Source: Bacteroidota bacterium (GTDB lineage Bacteria; Bacteroidota; Bacteroidia; Chitinophagales; Chitinophagaceae). From it: a DNA stretch of 64,000 nt. The translations under genes and the position numbers were made by a program. The notes beneath the pieces were generated by a model. The model did no database searches. It worked only from the letters and a program-made list of their open reading frames with translations, and was not told the origin of the DNA. Position 1 is the stretch's first letter. Every line of letters begins with the position of its first letter. Location: positions 62,001 through 126,000 of the forward strand of contig CANHGW010000002.1 in the NCBI GenBank assembly GCA_947460175.1, given 5' to 3'. Positions 35,663 through 43,247 of the stretch are shown here, piece after piece.

Positions 35663-36220
35663 TTTTGTTAACTACAGAGAGAATGGAGTTTTACACAAAG
35701 GAAACAGAGAAGAATTATAGAGTTAAATGAGAGAAATCAAAGATTTGATGAACCACAGAGAAAATGTAGTTTTACACAAAGGAAACAGAGAAGAATTATA
35801 GAGTTAAATAAGAGAAATTAAAGATTTGATGAACCACAGAGAAAATGTAGTTTTACACAAAGGAAACAGAGAAGAATTATAGAGTTAAATGAGAGAAATC
35901 AAAGATTTGATGAACCACAGAGAAAATGGAGTTTTACACAAAGGAAACAGAGAAGAATTATAGAGTTAAATGAGAGAAATCAAAGATTTGATGAACCACA
36001 GAGAGAATGGAGTTTTACACAAAGGAAACAAAGAAGAACTTTAGAGTTAAATGAGAGAAATCAAAGATTTGATGAACCATAGAGAAAATGTAGTTTTACA
36101 CAAAGGAAACAGAGAAGAATTATAGAGTTAAATAAGAGAAATCAAAGATTTGATGAACCACAGAGAAAATGGAGTTTTACACAAAGGAAACAGAGAAGAA
36201 TTATAGAGATAAATTAGAGG
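35663..36220. repeat. 81-bp CACAGAG tandem repeat array
   Basis: Seven direct repeats with an exact 81-bp period: the mark ttttacacaaag ends at 35700, 35781, 35862, 35943, 36024, 36105 and 36186. Each unit contains gaaccacagagaaaatg, then ttttacacaaaggaaacaga, then a purine-rich stretch. Units differ by only a few substitutions, so the array is young. The plus strand is strongly A+G-rich. It lies directly between the ALDH gene (stop 35662) and the GxxExxY gene (start 36251). Its core resembles the 48-bp array at 17795. There are no spacers, so it is not CRISPR. Confidence 0.93.
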
Positions 36221-36250
36221 TTAAGTTTGATGTAAAAAATAACAAACGAA

Positions 36251-36637
36251 ATGCAAGAAAATGAAATAACAGAATTGATAATTGGATGTGCAATAAAGGT
36301 ACATTCTGCACTTGGACCTGGATTATTGGAGTCTAGTTATGAAGCTTGTTTGTTTTATGAATTAAATAAATTAGGATTAAAAGTAGAAAGTCAAAAATCG
36401 TTACCTTTAATTTATGAAGAAATTAAATTAGAAGTTGGATATAAAATAGATTTGTTAGTAGAAGATAAAGTAATTGTAGAATTGAAAACTGTAGAAGATT
36501 TTAACGATGTACATATTTCTCAATTATTAACTTACTTAAAATTAAATAATAATAAAATTGGTCTGTTAATTAATTTTAATGTGCCACTATTGAAAAATGG
36601 AATTAAAAGACTAATTAATAAATATTATAAAATATGA
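36251..36637 (+). CDS. GxxExxY protein (PD-(D/E)XK nuclease-like)
   Basis: 128-residue protein with the naming motif GLLESSY (Gly24, Glu27, Tyr30) inside ALGPGLLESSYEACL. A PD-(D/E)XK-like core follows: Asp67 in GYKIDLLVEDK, then Glu77-Leu-Lys79 (IVELKTV), then a helix HISQLLTYLKL with Gln91 and Tyr95. This arrangement of Glu, Asp, E-x-K and Q suggests a metal-dependent nuclease fold, though activity is unproven for the family. The gene stands between direct CACAGAG repeats upstream and an inverted copy downstream, inside the ALDH16 locus, and looks like a gene that travels with the repeats. Confidence 0.9.
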   Translation: MQENEITELIIGCAIKVHSALGPGLLESSYEACLFYELNKLGLKVESQKSLPLIYEEIKLEVGYKIDLLVEDKVIVELKTVEDFNDVHISQLLTYLKLNNNKIGLLINFNVPLLKNGIKRLINKYYKI

Positions 36638-36693
36638 ACTATGGCTCAACTGACTCTCAAAACCTCTTTAAATAAAAAATAAATCCTCCGATA

Positions 36694-36726
36694 CCTCTGT
36701 GTGAAATCTCAGCTATCTCTGTGGTA
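36694..36726 (-). repeat. Inverted copy of the CACAGAG repeat downstream of the GxxExxY gene
   Basis: Read on the minus strand this 33-base stretch begins taccacagaga and ends ttcacacagagg, parallel to gaaccacagaga ... ttttacacaaagg in each unit of the upstream 81-bp array. The GxxExxY gene is therefore bracketed by the same repeat in opposite orientations. Confidence 0.65.
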
Positions 36727-36742
36727 AAAATAAATAAATACT

Positions 36743-37621
36743 ATGCAATTAGAAATTTTAAAAACATACAAACTATATATCGGAGGAGCTTTCCCTCGAA
36801 CTGAAAGCGGTCGATTTTATAAATTAGAAAATAATAAGAAAGAAGTCATAGCAAACATGTGCCTTTCATCTCGTAAAGATTTTAGAAATGCTGTAGTTGC
36901 TGCACGAAAAGCATTTGATGGTTGGAGTGGACGTGCCTCTTTTAATAGAGGTCAAATTTTATATCGTATAGCAGAAATGCTTGAAGGAAGAAAAGCACAA
37001 TTTGTTGAAGAATTAATATTGCAAGGTTCTACCAAAGCAAGTGCTGAAAAAGAAGTTCGACAAGCCATTGATAGATGTGTTTATTACAGTGGATGGTGCG
37101 ATAAATACCAACAATTATTTGGTTCTATTAATCCTGTAGCTAGTTCACATTTCAATTTTTCTGTGCCTGAGCCAACAGGTGTTGTAAGTGTAATTGCAGA
37201 TGAACATTCTTCATTGTTAGGATTGGTTTCTGTTATCATGCCTATTATTGCTGGAGGAAATACATGTGTTGTATTAGCATCTGAAACAAAACCTTTATGT
37301 AGTATAACCTTTTCAGAGGTGTTAGCTACATCTGATTTATCAGGAGGTGTAGTGAATATTCTAACAGGAAAAAGTAAAGAATTGTATACTCATTTTGCAT
37401 CACACATGGATGTAAATGCAGTCGTTTATTGCAGAGAGAATGCTGACGAAGCAAAAGCTATTGCAGAACTTTCATCCTTGAATGTAAAACGTAGTTTCTT
37501 TTGGCAAAGAGATTGGACAAAAGCCGAAAATGAAAATCCTTATATGATCATGGATTTACAAGAAATAAAAACGACATGGCATCCAATTGAAAATATTGGT
37601 GTGAGTGGAGCGAAGTATTAA
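36743..37621 (+). CDS. Pseudo-ALDH half of a split ALDH16-type enzyme
   Basis: 292-residue ALDH-fold protein without a catalytic Cys domain. It begins KTYKLYIGGAFPRTESGR, has SRKDFRNAVVAARKAFDGWSGRASFNRGQILYRIAEMLEGR, a Rossmann part PEPTGVVSVIADEHSSLLGLV...GGNTCVVLASETKPL, VVNILTG, and ends VKRSFFWQRDW...LQEIKTTWHPIE. This order and length match the C-terminal pseudo-ALDH domain of ALDH16, which pairs with the catalytic domain. It is therefore not a truncation artefact, though it stands as a separate gene about 1.1 kb from its partner. It probably serves a structural or dimerisation role. Confidence 0.8.
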   Translation: MQLEILKTYKLYIGGAFPRTESGRFYKLENNKKEVIANMCLSSRKDFRNAVVAARKAFDGWSGRASFNRGQILYRIAEMLEGRKAQFVEELILQGSTKASAEKEVRQAIDRCVYYSGWCDKYQQLFGSINPVASSHFNFSVPEPTGVVSVIADEHSSLLGLVSVIMPIIAGGNTCVVLASETKPLCSITFSEVLATSDLSGGVVNILTGKSKELYTHFASHMDVNAVVYCRENADEAKAIAELSSLNVKRSFFWQRDWTKAENENPYMIMDLQEIKTTWHPIENIGVSGAKY

Positions 37622-37624
37622 TTG

Positions 37625-40144
37625 TTATTCAAACAATTCACCTTGTTTACTATCATCATCTTTATCGTCACTTTGTAAGCTAATTTCAAGTAAATCTTTT
37701 TCGCAAAGTTTATTACCTATTGCTTTCCATCCCATTACATCAACAACTTCTTCTAAGTTTATTACTTGCTCGCTAGGTAAAAATTTCTTTTTACCAGTTT
37801 TGATCTTCACAATGGGTGATGTATTGGTAGTAACCCACTCTAAATAATTTCCTTCACCTTCTTTGATAAATTGAAACTTTGTATTCAGAGTCAGGGTTTC
37901 AATTTTAAAACGCTTTACATTGAATTGTTTTTTATCATTATCAAAATAAACGGCCGTCATGATGGCTTGTGGTTTGAATTTTTCTATCAAAACCACTTTA
38001 TCGGCATCAAACCGATTGGTCAATTCTGTAGTACAAAGTGTGTAATTACCATCATTGTATAAGGTAATAACTTTATCATCTTCGCCAAAGCTACCTAAAT
38101 ACATACCTTTTTCATCAGTGTTCAATCGTCCTACAATATCATCATACCATATTTTTTTACCACCTAGGGTTGATGTTCCTTTTGATTTTAGTTTTACACT
38201 CTTTACTGGGTATTTCGTTACTTGATTCCCCATACTACTTCTTCCTTTGATAGCTAATTCGGCAAAATCAAATTCGAATGATTTTATTTTTGCTTTACAA
38301 GCAGCTGTTAAAGCAATTCCAATGATTTCACTTTCTCCATTTGGATTTGACGTAAAATAGAGTACTTTGCTTTTGGGTGACCCTTTGGTAAGGTCATATT
38401 CTTTATCACGTGTTACACCCGTAACATTAAATCGCTTGGCATATGATACGCCTGATTTCCCATCTACATATAGTAAATTATAAGTAGTTCGCTCATCTGC
38501 TTTTTTAAATATTTCGGCATGTATAATATCCTTTCCTATAAAAATTTTATCTGCAACCTTAACAACTTTCATTTTTCCATCTCTAGTAAATGCGATAATA
38601 CTATCTACATCAGAACAGTCAAAAAGGAATTCATCTTTTTTCAAGCTAGTTCCTATAAACCCTTCAGCATAGTTAATATAAATCTTTGTATTAGCTATGG
38701 CAATTTCTGAAACCTGTATGGTGTCAAATTTTTTTATTTCTGTTTTACGCTCACGTCCCTTGCTGTATTTTTTCATTAAGTTGTCGTAATATGCTATGGC
38801 ATATTCTACGAGATGAGCCAAATGATGTTTTGTTTCTTCAATGTCTTTCTCTACACCTTTGATATGTTCATCGGCTTTGAATGCATCAAATTTCGAAATA
38901 CGTTTGATTTTTATTTCAGTTAATCGAGCAATATCTTCTTGTGTTATCTCTCGTTTAAATAGTTTTTTATATGGCTTGAGTCCTTTATCTATTGCATTTA
39001 ATACACCTTCCCATGTTTCTTCTTCTTCTATATCTCGGTATATACGTTTTTCAATAAATATTTTTTCGAGTGAAGAGTAATGCCAATTATCTTCTAACTC
39101 TCTCAACTTAAGTTCTAATTCTTGTCGAAGTAATTCCTTTGTTTGATCGGTCGATAATTTTAATAGTTCTGTTGCAGTAATGAATCTTGGTTTGTCGTCA
39201 ATGATAACACAAATATTGGGTGAAATAGAAACTTCACAATTGGTAAATGCATAAAGTGCATCGATGGTTTGATCGGGTGTGACACCTGTAGCTAATTGAA
39301 CTTCAATTTCTACAACAGCGGCTGTATTGTCGGTTACTTTTTTTATTTTTAATTTACCAGTATCATTTGCTTTTACGATACTCTCAATTAACGATGGTAC
39401 TGTGACACCATAAGGTACATCTTTGATATGAACAGTTTTACTATCTATTTTTTCAATATGTGCTCTTACTCTTACTTTACCACCTCTTTTTCCATCGTTG
39501 TAATTAGTTACATCGATCATGCCTTCTGTCTGAAAATCAGGAAATAATTCAAATTTCTTTCCTTTCAAATATTTAATAGAGGCATCTATCAGTTCAATAA
39601 AATTATGAGGTAAAATTTTGGTTGACAATCCTACCGCAATACCTTCTGCACCTTGTGCAAGTAGCAGAGGAAATTTCATCGGTAAAGTGACGGGTTCGTT
39701 TTTTCGACCATCGTAACTTAGTTGCCACTCAGTAATTTTATTGTTGAAGGCTACATCCAAGGCAAATTTAGATAATCTTGTTTCGATATATCTAGGCGCA
39801 GCTGCACTATCACCCGTGCGCACATCACCCCAGTTACCTTGTATATCTAGCATGAGGTCTTTCTGACCAATATTAATCATTGCCTCACCTATACTCGCAT
39901 CACCATGTGGATGATATTGCATAGTTTGACCGATTACATTGGCTACTTTATTAAAACGACCATCGTCCATTTCTTTCAATGCATGCAGTATACGACGCTG
40001 TACGGGTTTGAGTCCATCAAGCCCAGCTGGAACTGCCCGCTCAAGTATTACATAACTGGCATAGTCTAGGAACCAGTTTTGATACATATCACTAACGTGA
40101 TTGGTCTGACTTGGATTGTTTTCCGATTGTTGTTCTTCTGACAT
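37625..40144 (-). CDS. parC: DNA topoisomerase IV subunit A
   Basis: 839-residue type IIA topoisomerase A subunit. The catalytic Tyr119 lies in AAPRYIETRLS. The winged-helix (QTMQYHPHGDASIGEAMI), tower and coiled-coil (KIKRISKFDAFKADEHIKGVEKDIEE) regions follow, and the C-terminal beta-pinwheel repeats lack the GyrA box, so ParC rather than GyrA is chosen. The acidic tail DDKDDDSKQGELFE is like other Bacteroidota ParC proteins. The ATG at 40144 gives MSEEQQSENN...; an upstream ATG at 40198 adds 18 unlikely residues. No parE is adjacent. It ends four bases after the convergent ALDH gene. Confidence 0.9.
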   Translation of the reverse strand: MSEEQQSENNPSQTNHVSDMYQNWFLDYASYVILERAVPAGLDGLKPVQRRILHALKEMDDGRFNKVANVIGQTMQYHPHGDASIGEAMINIGQKDLMLDIQGNWGDVRTGDSAAAPRYIETRLSKFALDVAFNNKITEWQLSYDGRKNEPVTLPMKFPLLLAQGAEGIAVGLSTKILPHNFIELIDASIKYLKGKKFELFPDFQTEGMIDVTNYNDGKRGGKVRVRAHIEKIDSKTVHIKDVPYGVTVPSLIESIVKANDTGKLKIKKVTDNTAAVVEIEVQLATGVTPDQTIDALYAFTNCEVSISPNICVIIDDKPRFITATELLKLSTDQTKELLRQELELKLRELEDNWHYSSLEKIFIEKRIYRDIEEEETWEGVLNAIDKGLKPYKKLFKREITQEDIARLTEIKIKRISKFDAFKADEHIKGVEKDIEETKHHLAHLVEYAIAYYDNLMKKYSKGRERKTEIKKFDTIQVSEIAIANTKIYINYAEGFIGTSLKKDEFLFDCSDVDSIIAFTRDGKMKVVKVADKIFIGKDIIHAEIFKKADERTTYNLLYVDGKSGVSYAKRFNVTGVTRDKEYDLTKGSPKSKVLYFTSNPNGESEIIGIALTAACKAKIKSFEFDFAELAIKGRSSMGNQVTKYPVKSVKLKSKGTSTLGGKKIWYDDIVGRLNTDEKGMYLGSFGEDDKVITLYNDGNYTLCTTELTNRFDADKVVLIEKFKPQAIMTAVYFDNDKKQFNVKRFKIETLTLNTKFQFIKEGEGNYLEWVTTNTSPIVKIKTGKKKFLPSEQVINLEEVVDVMGWKAIGNKLCEKDLLEISLQSDDKDDDSKQGELFE

Positions 40145-40265
40145 AACTCTTTCTGGTCTATTTGCAAATGTAATTATTGAGCTAAATAATTGCTTCAAAT
40201 AGTTAATAACATCGATGTTGATGAAATTTTAATCAATTGAGAAGAGTATCAATTACTTTTGGCAA

Positions 40266-41108
40266 GTGAAAAATTGGTTGATAATAGTAATTCTTTTGTC
40301 TTGTATATGTTTTAATGTGAAAGGGCAACATCAGCTAGATAGCAATAGTGTTGTAAGTACATCATCGTTTGTAAAAGAAGCGTTGAATACCAATTTGGAA
40401 TTACATCCAATGTTGATTTCCAAAACAACGAGTGATATACTCGTTTCTCATGTACGTGAAGGAAGTAATAAAACGTTGAGTTTTTTTATTGCACTAGGCT
40501 TCTTATTTTTATTAGCCTTTGTTAAACAATTATTTCCAATGTATTTCAATAATTTGTTTTCAGTATTTACAGAATTTACTGTATCCAAGCGACAAATGAA
40601 GGAGCAATTGGAAAACGACACTCGAGCCTCATTTGGGTTTTATATATTATATGCTATTTCGTTGGGTTATGTAATTTATACAGCTTTGTTGGCTTATTCA
40701 AATTTAGATTCTCACTATCCTAAGTTGGTTTTATTTTTAGGATCACTCGCTGGAGTAATCGTATTATTGATTCTTAAATCTAGTATCGTACGATTATTGT
40801 CGTGGGTATTCCAAAAACAAGAAATAGTAAAACAGTACTTATTTAATAATACCATCGTAAATGAGTTTGCAGGGATGATTTTGTTCCCCATTTGTATCCT
40901 TTTATTGATTGCCAACCCACAAATAGGCTCATTTTTATTACAAATGAGTCTAGGTGTTTTAGCTATCTTGTTGATATACAAGTATATACGAAATTTCAGG
41001 ACTATTAATAATTTATTACGTATAGATTTTATTCATTTTTTATTGTACCTTTGCGCCTTCGAAATACTGCCTTTGTTGGTTTTATTTAAACTCATAGTTG
41101 GCAAGTAG
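40266..41108 (+). CDS. DUF4271 family membrane protein
   Basis: 280-residue Bacteroidota-type membrane protein. A signal-like N-terminus (MKNWLIIVILLSCICFNVKG) is followed by a periplasmic segment and about six membrane helices from residue 75 on. LFSVFTEFTVSKRQMKEQLENDTRASFGFYILYAIS is the recognisable DUF4271 core, ending with RIDFIHFLLYLCAFEILPLLVLFKLI. A GTG at 40266 is the best start, five bases after TACTTTTG (40254-40261), an exact -7 box. It lies immediately before hemD and is probably co-transcribed, a pairing I recall from other Bacteroidota. Function unknown. Confidence 0.85.
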   Translation: MKNWLIIVILLSCICFNVKGQHQLDSNSVVSTSSFVKEALNTNLELHPMLISKTTSDILVSHVREGSNKTLSFFIALGFLFLLAFVKQLFPMYFNNLFSVFTEFTVSKRQMKEQLENDTRASFGFYILYAISLGYVIYTALLAYSNLDSHYPKLVLFLGSLAGVIVLLILKSSIVRLLSWVFQKQEIVKQYLFNNTIVNEFAGMILFPICILLLIANPQIGSFLLQMSLGVLAILLIYKYIRNFRTINNLLRIDFIHFLLYLCAFEILPLLVLFKLIVGK

Positions 41109-41151
41109 TTCTGGATTGACTTTATAACACTCAACGAAATTATATTACAGA

Positions 41152-41964
41152 ATGGCAAAAGCTGTAAAATCAAAAGAGACTAAAACGACTGCCAAAGCTA
41201 AAACCAGTAAGCCCATTCAACGTGTGCTTATTGCACAGCCACGACCTGATAACGAAAAGTCACCGTACTTTGAGTTAGAAAAAAAACATGGAGTTACCTT
41301 TGATTTTAAACCATTTATTCTTGTAGAAGGAATACCAGCCAAGGATTTTAGAAAACAAAAAGTTGAAATTCCAGAATACACAGCTGTTATTTTCAATAGT
41401 CGTAACGCAATTGATCATTTTTTTAGAATCTGTGATGAGTTAAGAATTAAAATTTCTCCAGAAATGAAATATTTCTGTGTTGCAGAATCAATTGCACTAT
41501 ACCTTCAAAAATTTATAGTATATCGTAAACGTAAAATTTTCTATGGTGAAGATGGTACTATCAATAAAATGTTAGAAGTCATTGCCAAACATAAGTCGAA
41601 AGAAAAGTACTTAGTTCCAGTCAATGATATTTGTCGAAATGAGATATTAGATTGTTTGAATAAAAATAATCTTGAATACGCGGAGATTATGCTTTATAAA
41701 ACCGTCGTCAATGATGTGAAGAAGGAATTAGATTTACACCCTGATATGATTGTATTTTTTACACCAGGTGGCGTTAAATCATTATTTGAGAACGAACCTA
41801 AGTTTATTCAAAACGGTACATTAATAGGGGCTTTTGGACCAATTACTACCAAAGCAGTTGAAGATGCAGGATTGGAATTACACATTAAAGCTCCTATGCC
41901 TGGTTCGCCCTCAATGGTAGCTGCATTGGATGTATTCCTTTCAAATCAAAAATCAAAAAAATAA
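41152..41964 (+). CDS. hemD: Uroporphyrinogen-III synthase
   Basis: 270-residue HemD, which closes hydroxymethylbilane to uroporphyrinogen III in heme synthesis. The protein begins with a Lys/Thr-rich leader (1-22), then the two-lobed Rossmann-like fold: VLIAQPRPDNEKSPYFELEKKHGV, the hinge TAVIFNSRNAIDHFF, FCVAESIALYL, and the second lobe with IMLYKTVVND, IVFFTPGGVKSLFEN and IGAFGPITTKAVEDAGLELHIKAPMPGSPSMVAAL. HemD is very diverse, but these pieces are clear. It is followed by a bidirectional terminator. Confidence 0.9.
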   Translation: MAKAVKSKETKTTAKAKTSKPIQRVLIAQPRPDNEKSPYFELEKKHGVTFDFKPFILVEGIPAKDFRKQKVEIPEYTAVIFNSRNAIDHFFRICDELRIKISPEMKYFCVAESIALYLQKFIVYRKRKIFYGEDGTINKMLEVIAKHKSKEKYLVPVNDICRNEILDCLNKNNLEYAEIMLYKTVVNDVKKELDLHPDMIVFFTPGGVKSLFENEPKFIQNGTLIGAFGPITTKAVEDAGLELHIKAPMPGSPSMVAALDVFLSNQKSKK

Positions 41965-41978
41965 AAAATTAACTATAT

Positions 41979-42011
41979 AAAAAAAGCTGTCATCACTGAC
42001 AGCTTTTTTTT
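41979..42011. terminator. Bidirectional rho-independent terminator between hemD and ompH
   Basis: Perfect 8-bp stem agctgtca/tgacagct (41985-41992 and 41997-42004), loop tcac, flanked by A-run and T-run. It serves hemD on the plus strand and ompH on the minus strand. Confidence 0.9.
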
Positions 42012-42028
42012 GTTTGTATTTAAATTGT

Positions 42029-42565
42029 TTATTTTTTAGGAGTACCATTTGCAGCAGGAGTATCTTTAATACCTAATTTATTTTTTACATCTTGTATAAT
42101 ATTGTCTGTAGGTAAAGCATAAATAATGCCGCCTGCATTTGCATCGAAAATGTATGAATATCCTTTTTCTTTTGCAACTGTTTGGATAGCAGCATCAGCT
42201 TTTTCAGTAATAGGTTTCAACATTTCTTGTCTTTTTGATGCAATTTTTTCTTCAGCCGATTGCTGTGTTGATTGCATACGATTTTGTAAATCTTGTAATT
42301 CTTTTTCTTTCACATCTTTCATTGCTTCGGTCATGGTTTTTACACCTGCTTCATAAGCTTTGTACTTTGTTTCAAGTTCTTTCTGCATAGCAGTCAATTG
42401 ATCTTGAAAGGTTTTAGCATACGCACTGATTTCAGCATCTGCTTTTTTGGCCTCTGGCATTGACATTAATAATTCATCCGAATTGATATAACCAATTTTT
42501 TGTTGAGCGATTGTAGCTGTAGACATGGATAGTATAAGCGCGGCTACGATTAATAATTTTTTCAT
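42029..42565 (-). CDS. OmpH/Skp family periplasmic chaperone (second copy)
   Basis: 178-residue Skp-like protein: signal peptide MKKLLIVAALILSMSTATIA, then QKIGYINSDELLMSMPEAKKA, the conserved trimer-forming strand and helix. A long coiled coil (about 40-130) forms the tentacle arms, and a C-terminal return EKADAAIQTVAKEKGYSYIFDANAGGIIYA completes the body. It holds unfolded outer-membrane proteins for delivery to BamA. It follows another ompH (74 bases) and bamA in one operon. Confidence 0.92.
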   Translation of the reverse strand: MKKLLIVAALILSMSTATIAQQKIGYINSDELLMSMPEAKKADAEISAYAKTFQDQLTAMQKELETKYKAYEAGVKTMTEAMKDVKEKELQDLQNRMQSTQQSAEEKIASKRQEMLKPITEKADAAIQTVAKEKGYSYIFDANAGGIIYALPTDNIIQDVKNKLGIKDTPAANGTPKK

Positions 42566-42639
42566 TTGTTTGTAAAGGGTTTATTTTTTTAGTAAGAGTG
42601 CAAATATAGATAAATTGTGTATTGTTTTAATACTTAGAC

Positions 42640-43164
42640 TTATTTTTTAGAAGGATTTGTGACGCCAAGTTCTTTTAAAATATCATCACTTTTGTCAATT
42701 TTTGGATCTGAATAAAAGATACTGAGATCGGCCGATTTATCAAAAATAACATCATATGTTTTTGAACTGGCTAGCTTTTGAACTGCATTGTATACTTTAT
42801 CTTGAACTGGCTTTACAAGTTCTTGACGTTTCTTGAAAAGATCACCTTCAAATCCAAAGCGTTTCTTTTGTAATTCTTTTGCTTCTTTTTCTTTTTTGAT
42901 AATTTCATCTTCACGCTTTTTCTTCATATCATCACTGAGCATGACTTGTTCCGCCTGATAAGCTTTGTACATTCTGTCTACATCCTGCAATTTAGCATCA
43001 ATTTCTTTTTGCCATTGGGTGGATACTTCATCCAATTTAGATTGGGCTTGTTTGTATTCAGGTAAATTTTCAAGAATGTATTTTGAATCAATGACACAAT
43101 ATCGTTGTGCCTGTATTTGAGAAGCACTTAATACGATCGCAAGAATAAATAATAGCTTTTTCAT
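42640..43164 (-). CDS. OmpH/Skp family periplasmic chaperone (first copy)
   Basis: 174-residue Skp-like protein. The ATG at 43164 gives the signal peptide MKKLLFILAIVLSASQIQAQ; a longer frame to 43191 is rejected because it would hide the signal. RYCVIDSKYILENLPEYKQAQ is the conserved body strand and helix, followed by a long charged coiled coil and KVYNAVQKLASSKTYDVIFDKSADLSIFYS. It is paralogous to the next gene but well diverged. It is the third gene of the uppS-bamA-ompH-ompH operon. Confidence 0.92.
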   Translation of the reverse strand: MKKLLFILAIVLSASQIQAQRYCVIDSKYILENLPEYKQAQSKLDEVSTQWQKEIDAKLQDVDRMYKAYQAEQVMLSDDMKKKREDEIIKKEKEAKELQKKRFGFEGDLFKKRQELVKPVQDKVYNAVQKLASSKTYDVIFDKSADLSIFYSDPKIDKSDDILKELGVTNPSKK

Positions 43165-43247
43165 GTTATATAGTTTTAATCTTTGACACAAATGAAATAA
43201 AAAGATTTAATAGAATGTATTTGTTTAACGTTATTTTATAGTTTTTA

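Noticed and set aside
17795-36220. CRISPR array interpretation of the 48-bp and 81-bp repeats
   Set aside because: Repeats are contiguous, with no unique spacers and no cas genes.
36743-37621. Reading the short ALDH gene as a truncated pseudogene
   Set aside because: It has a proper start and stop and matches the full length of the ALDH16 pseudo-domain, including its C-terminal end.
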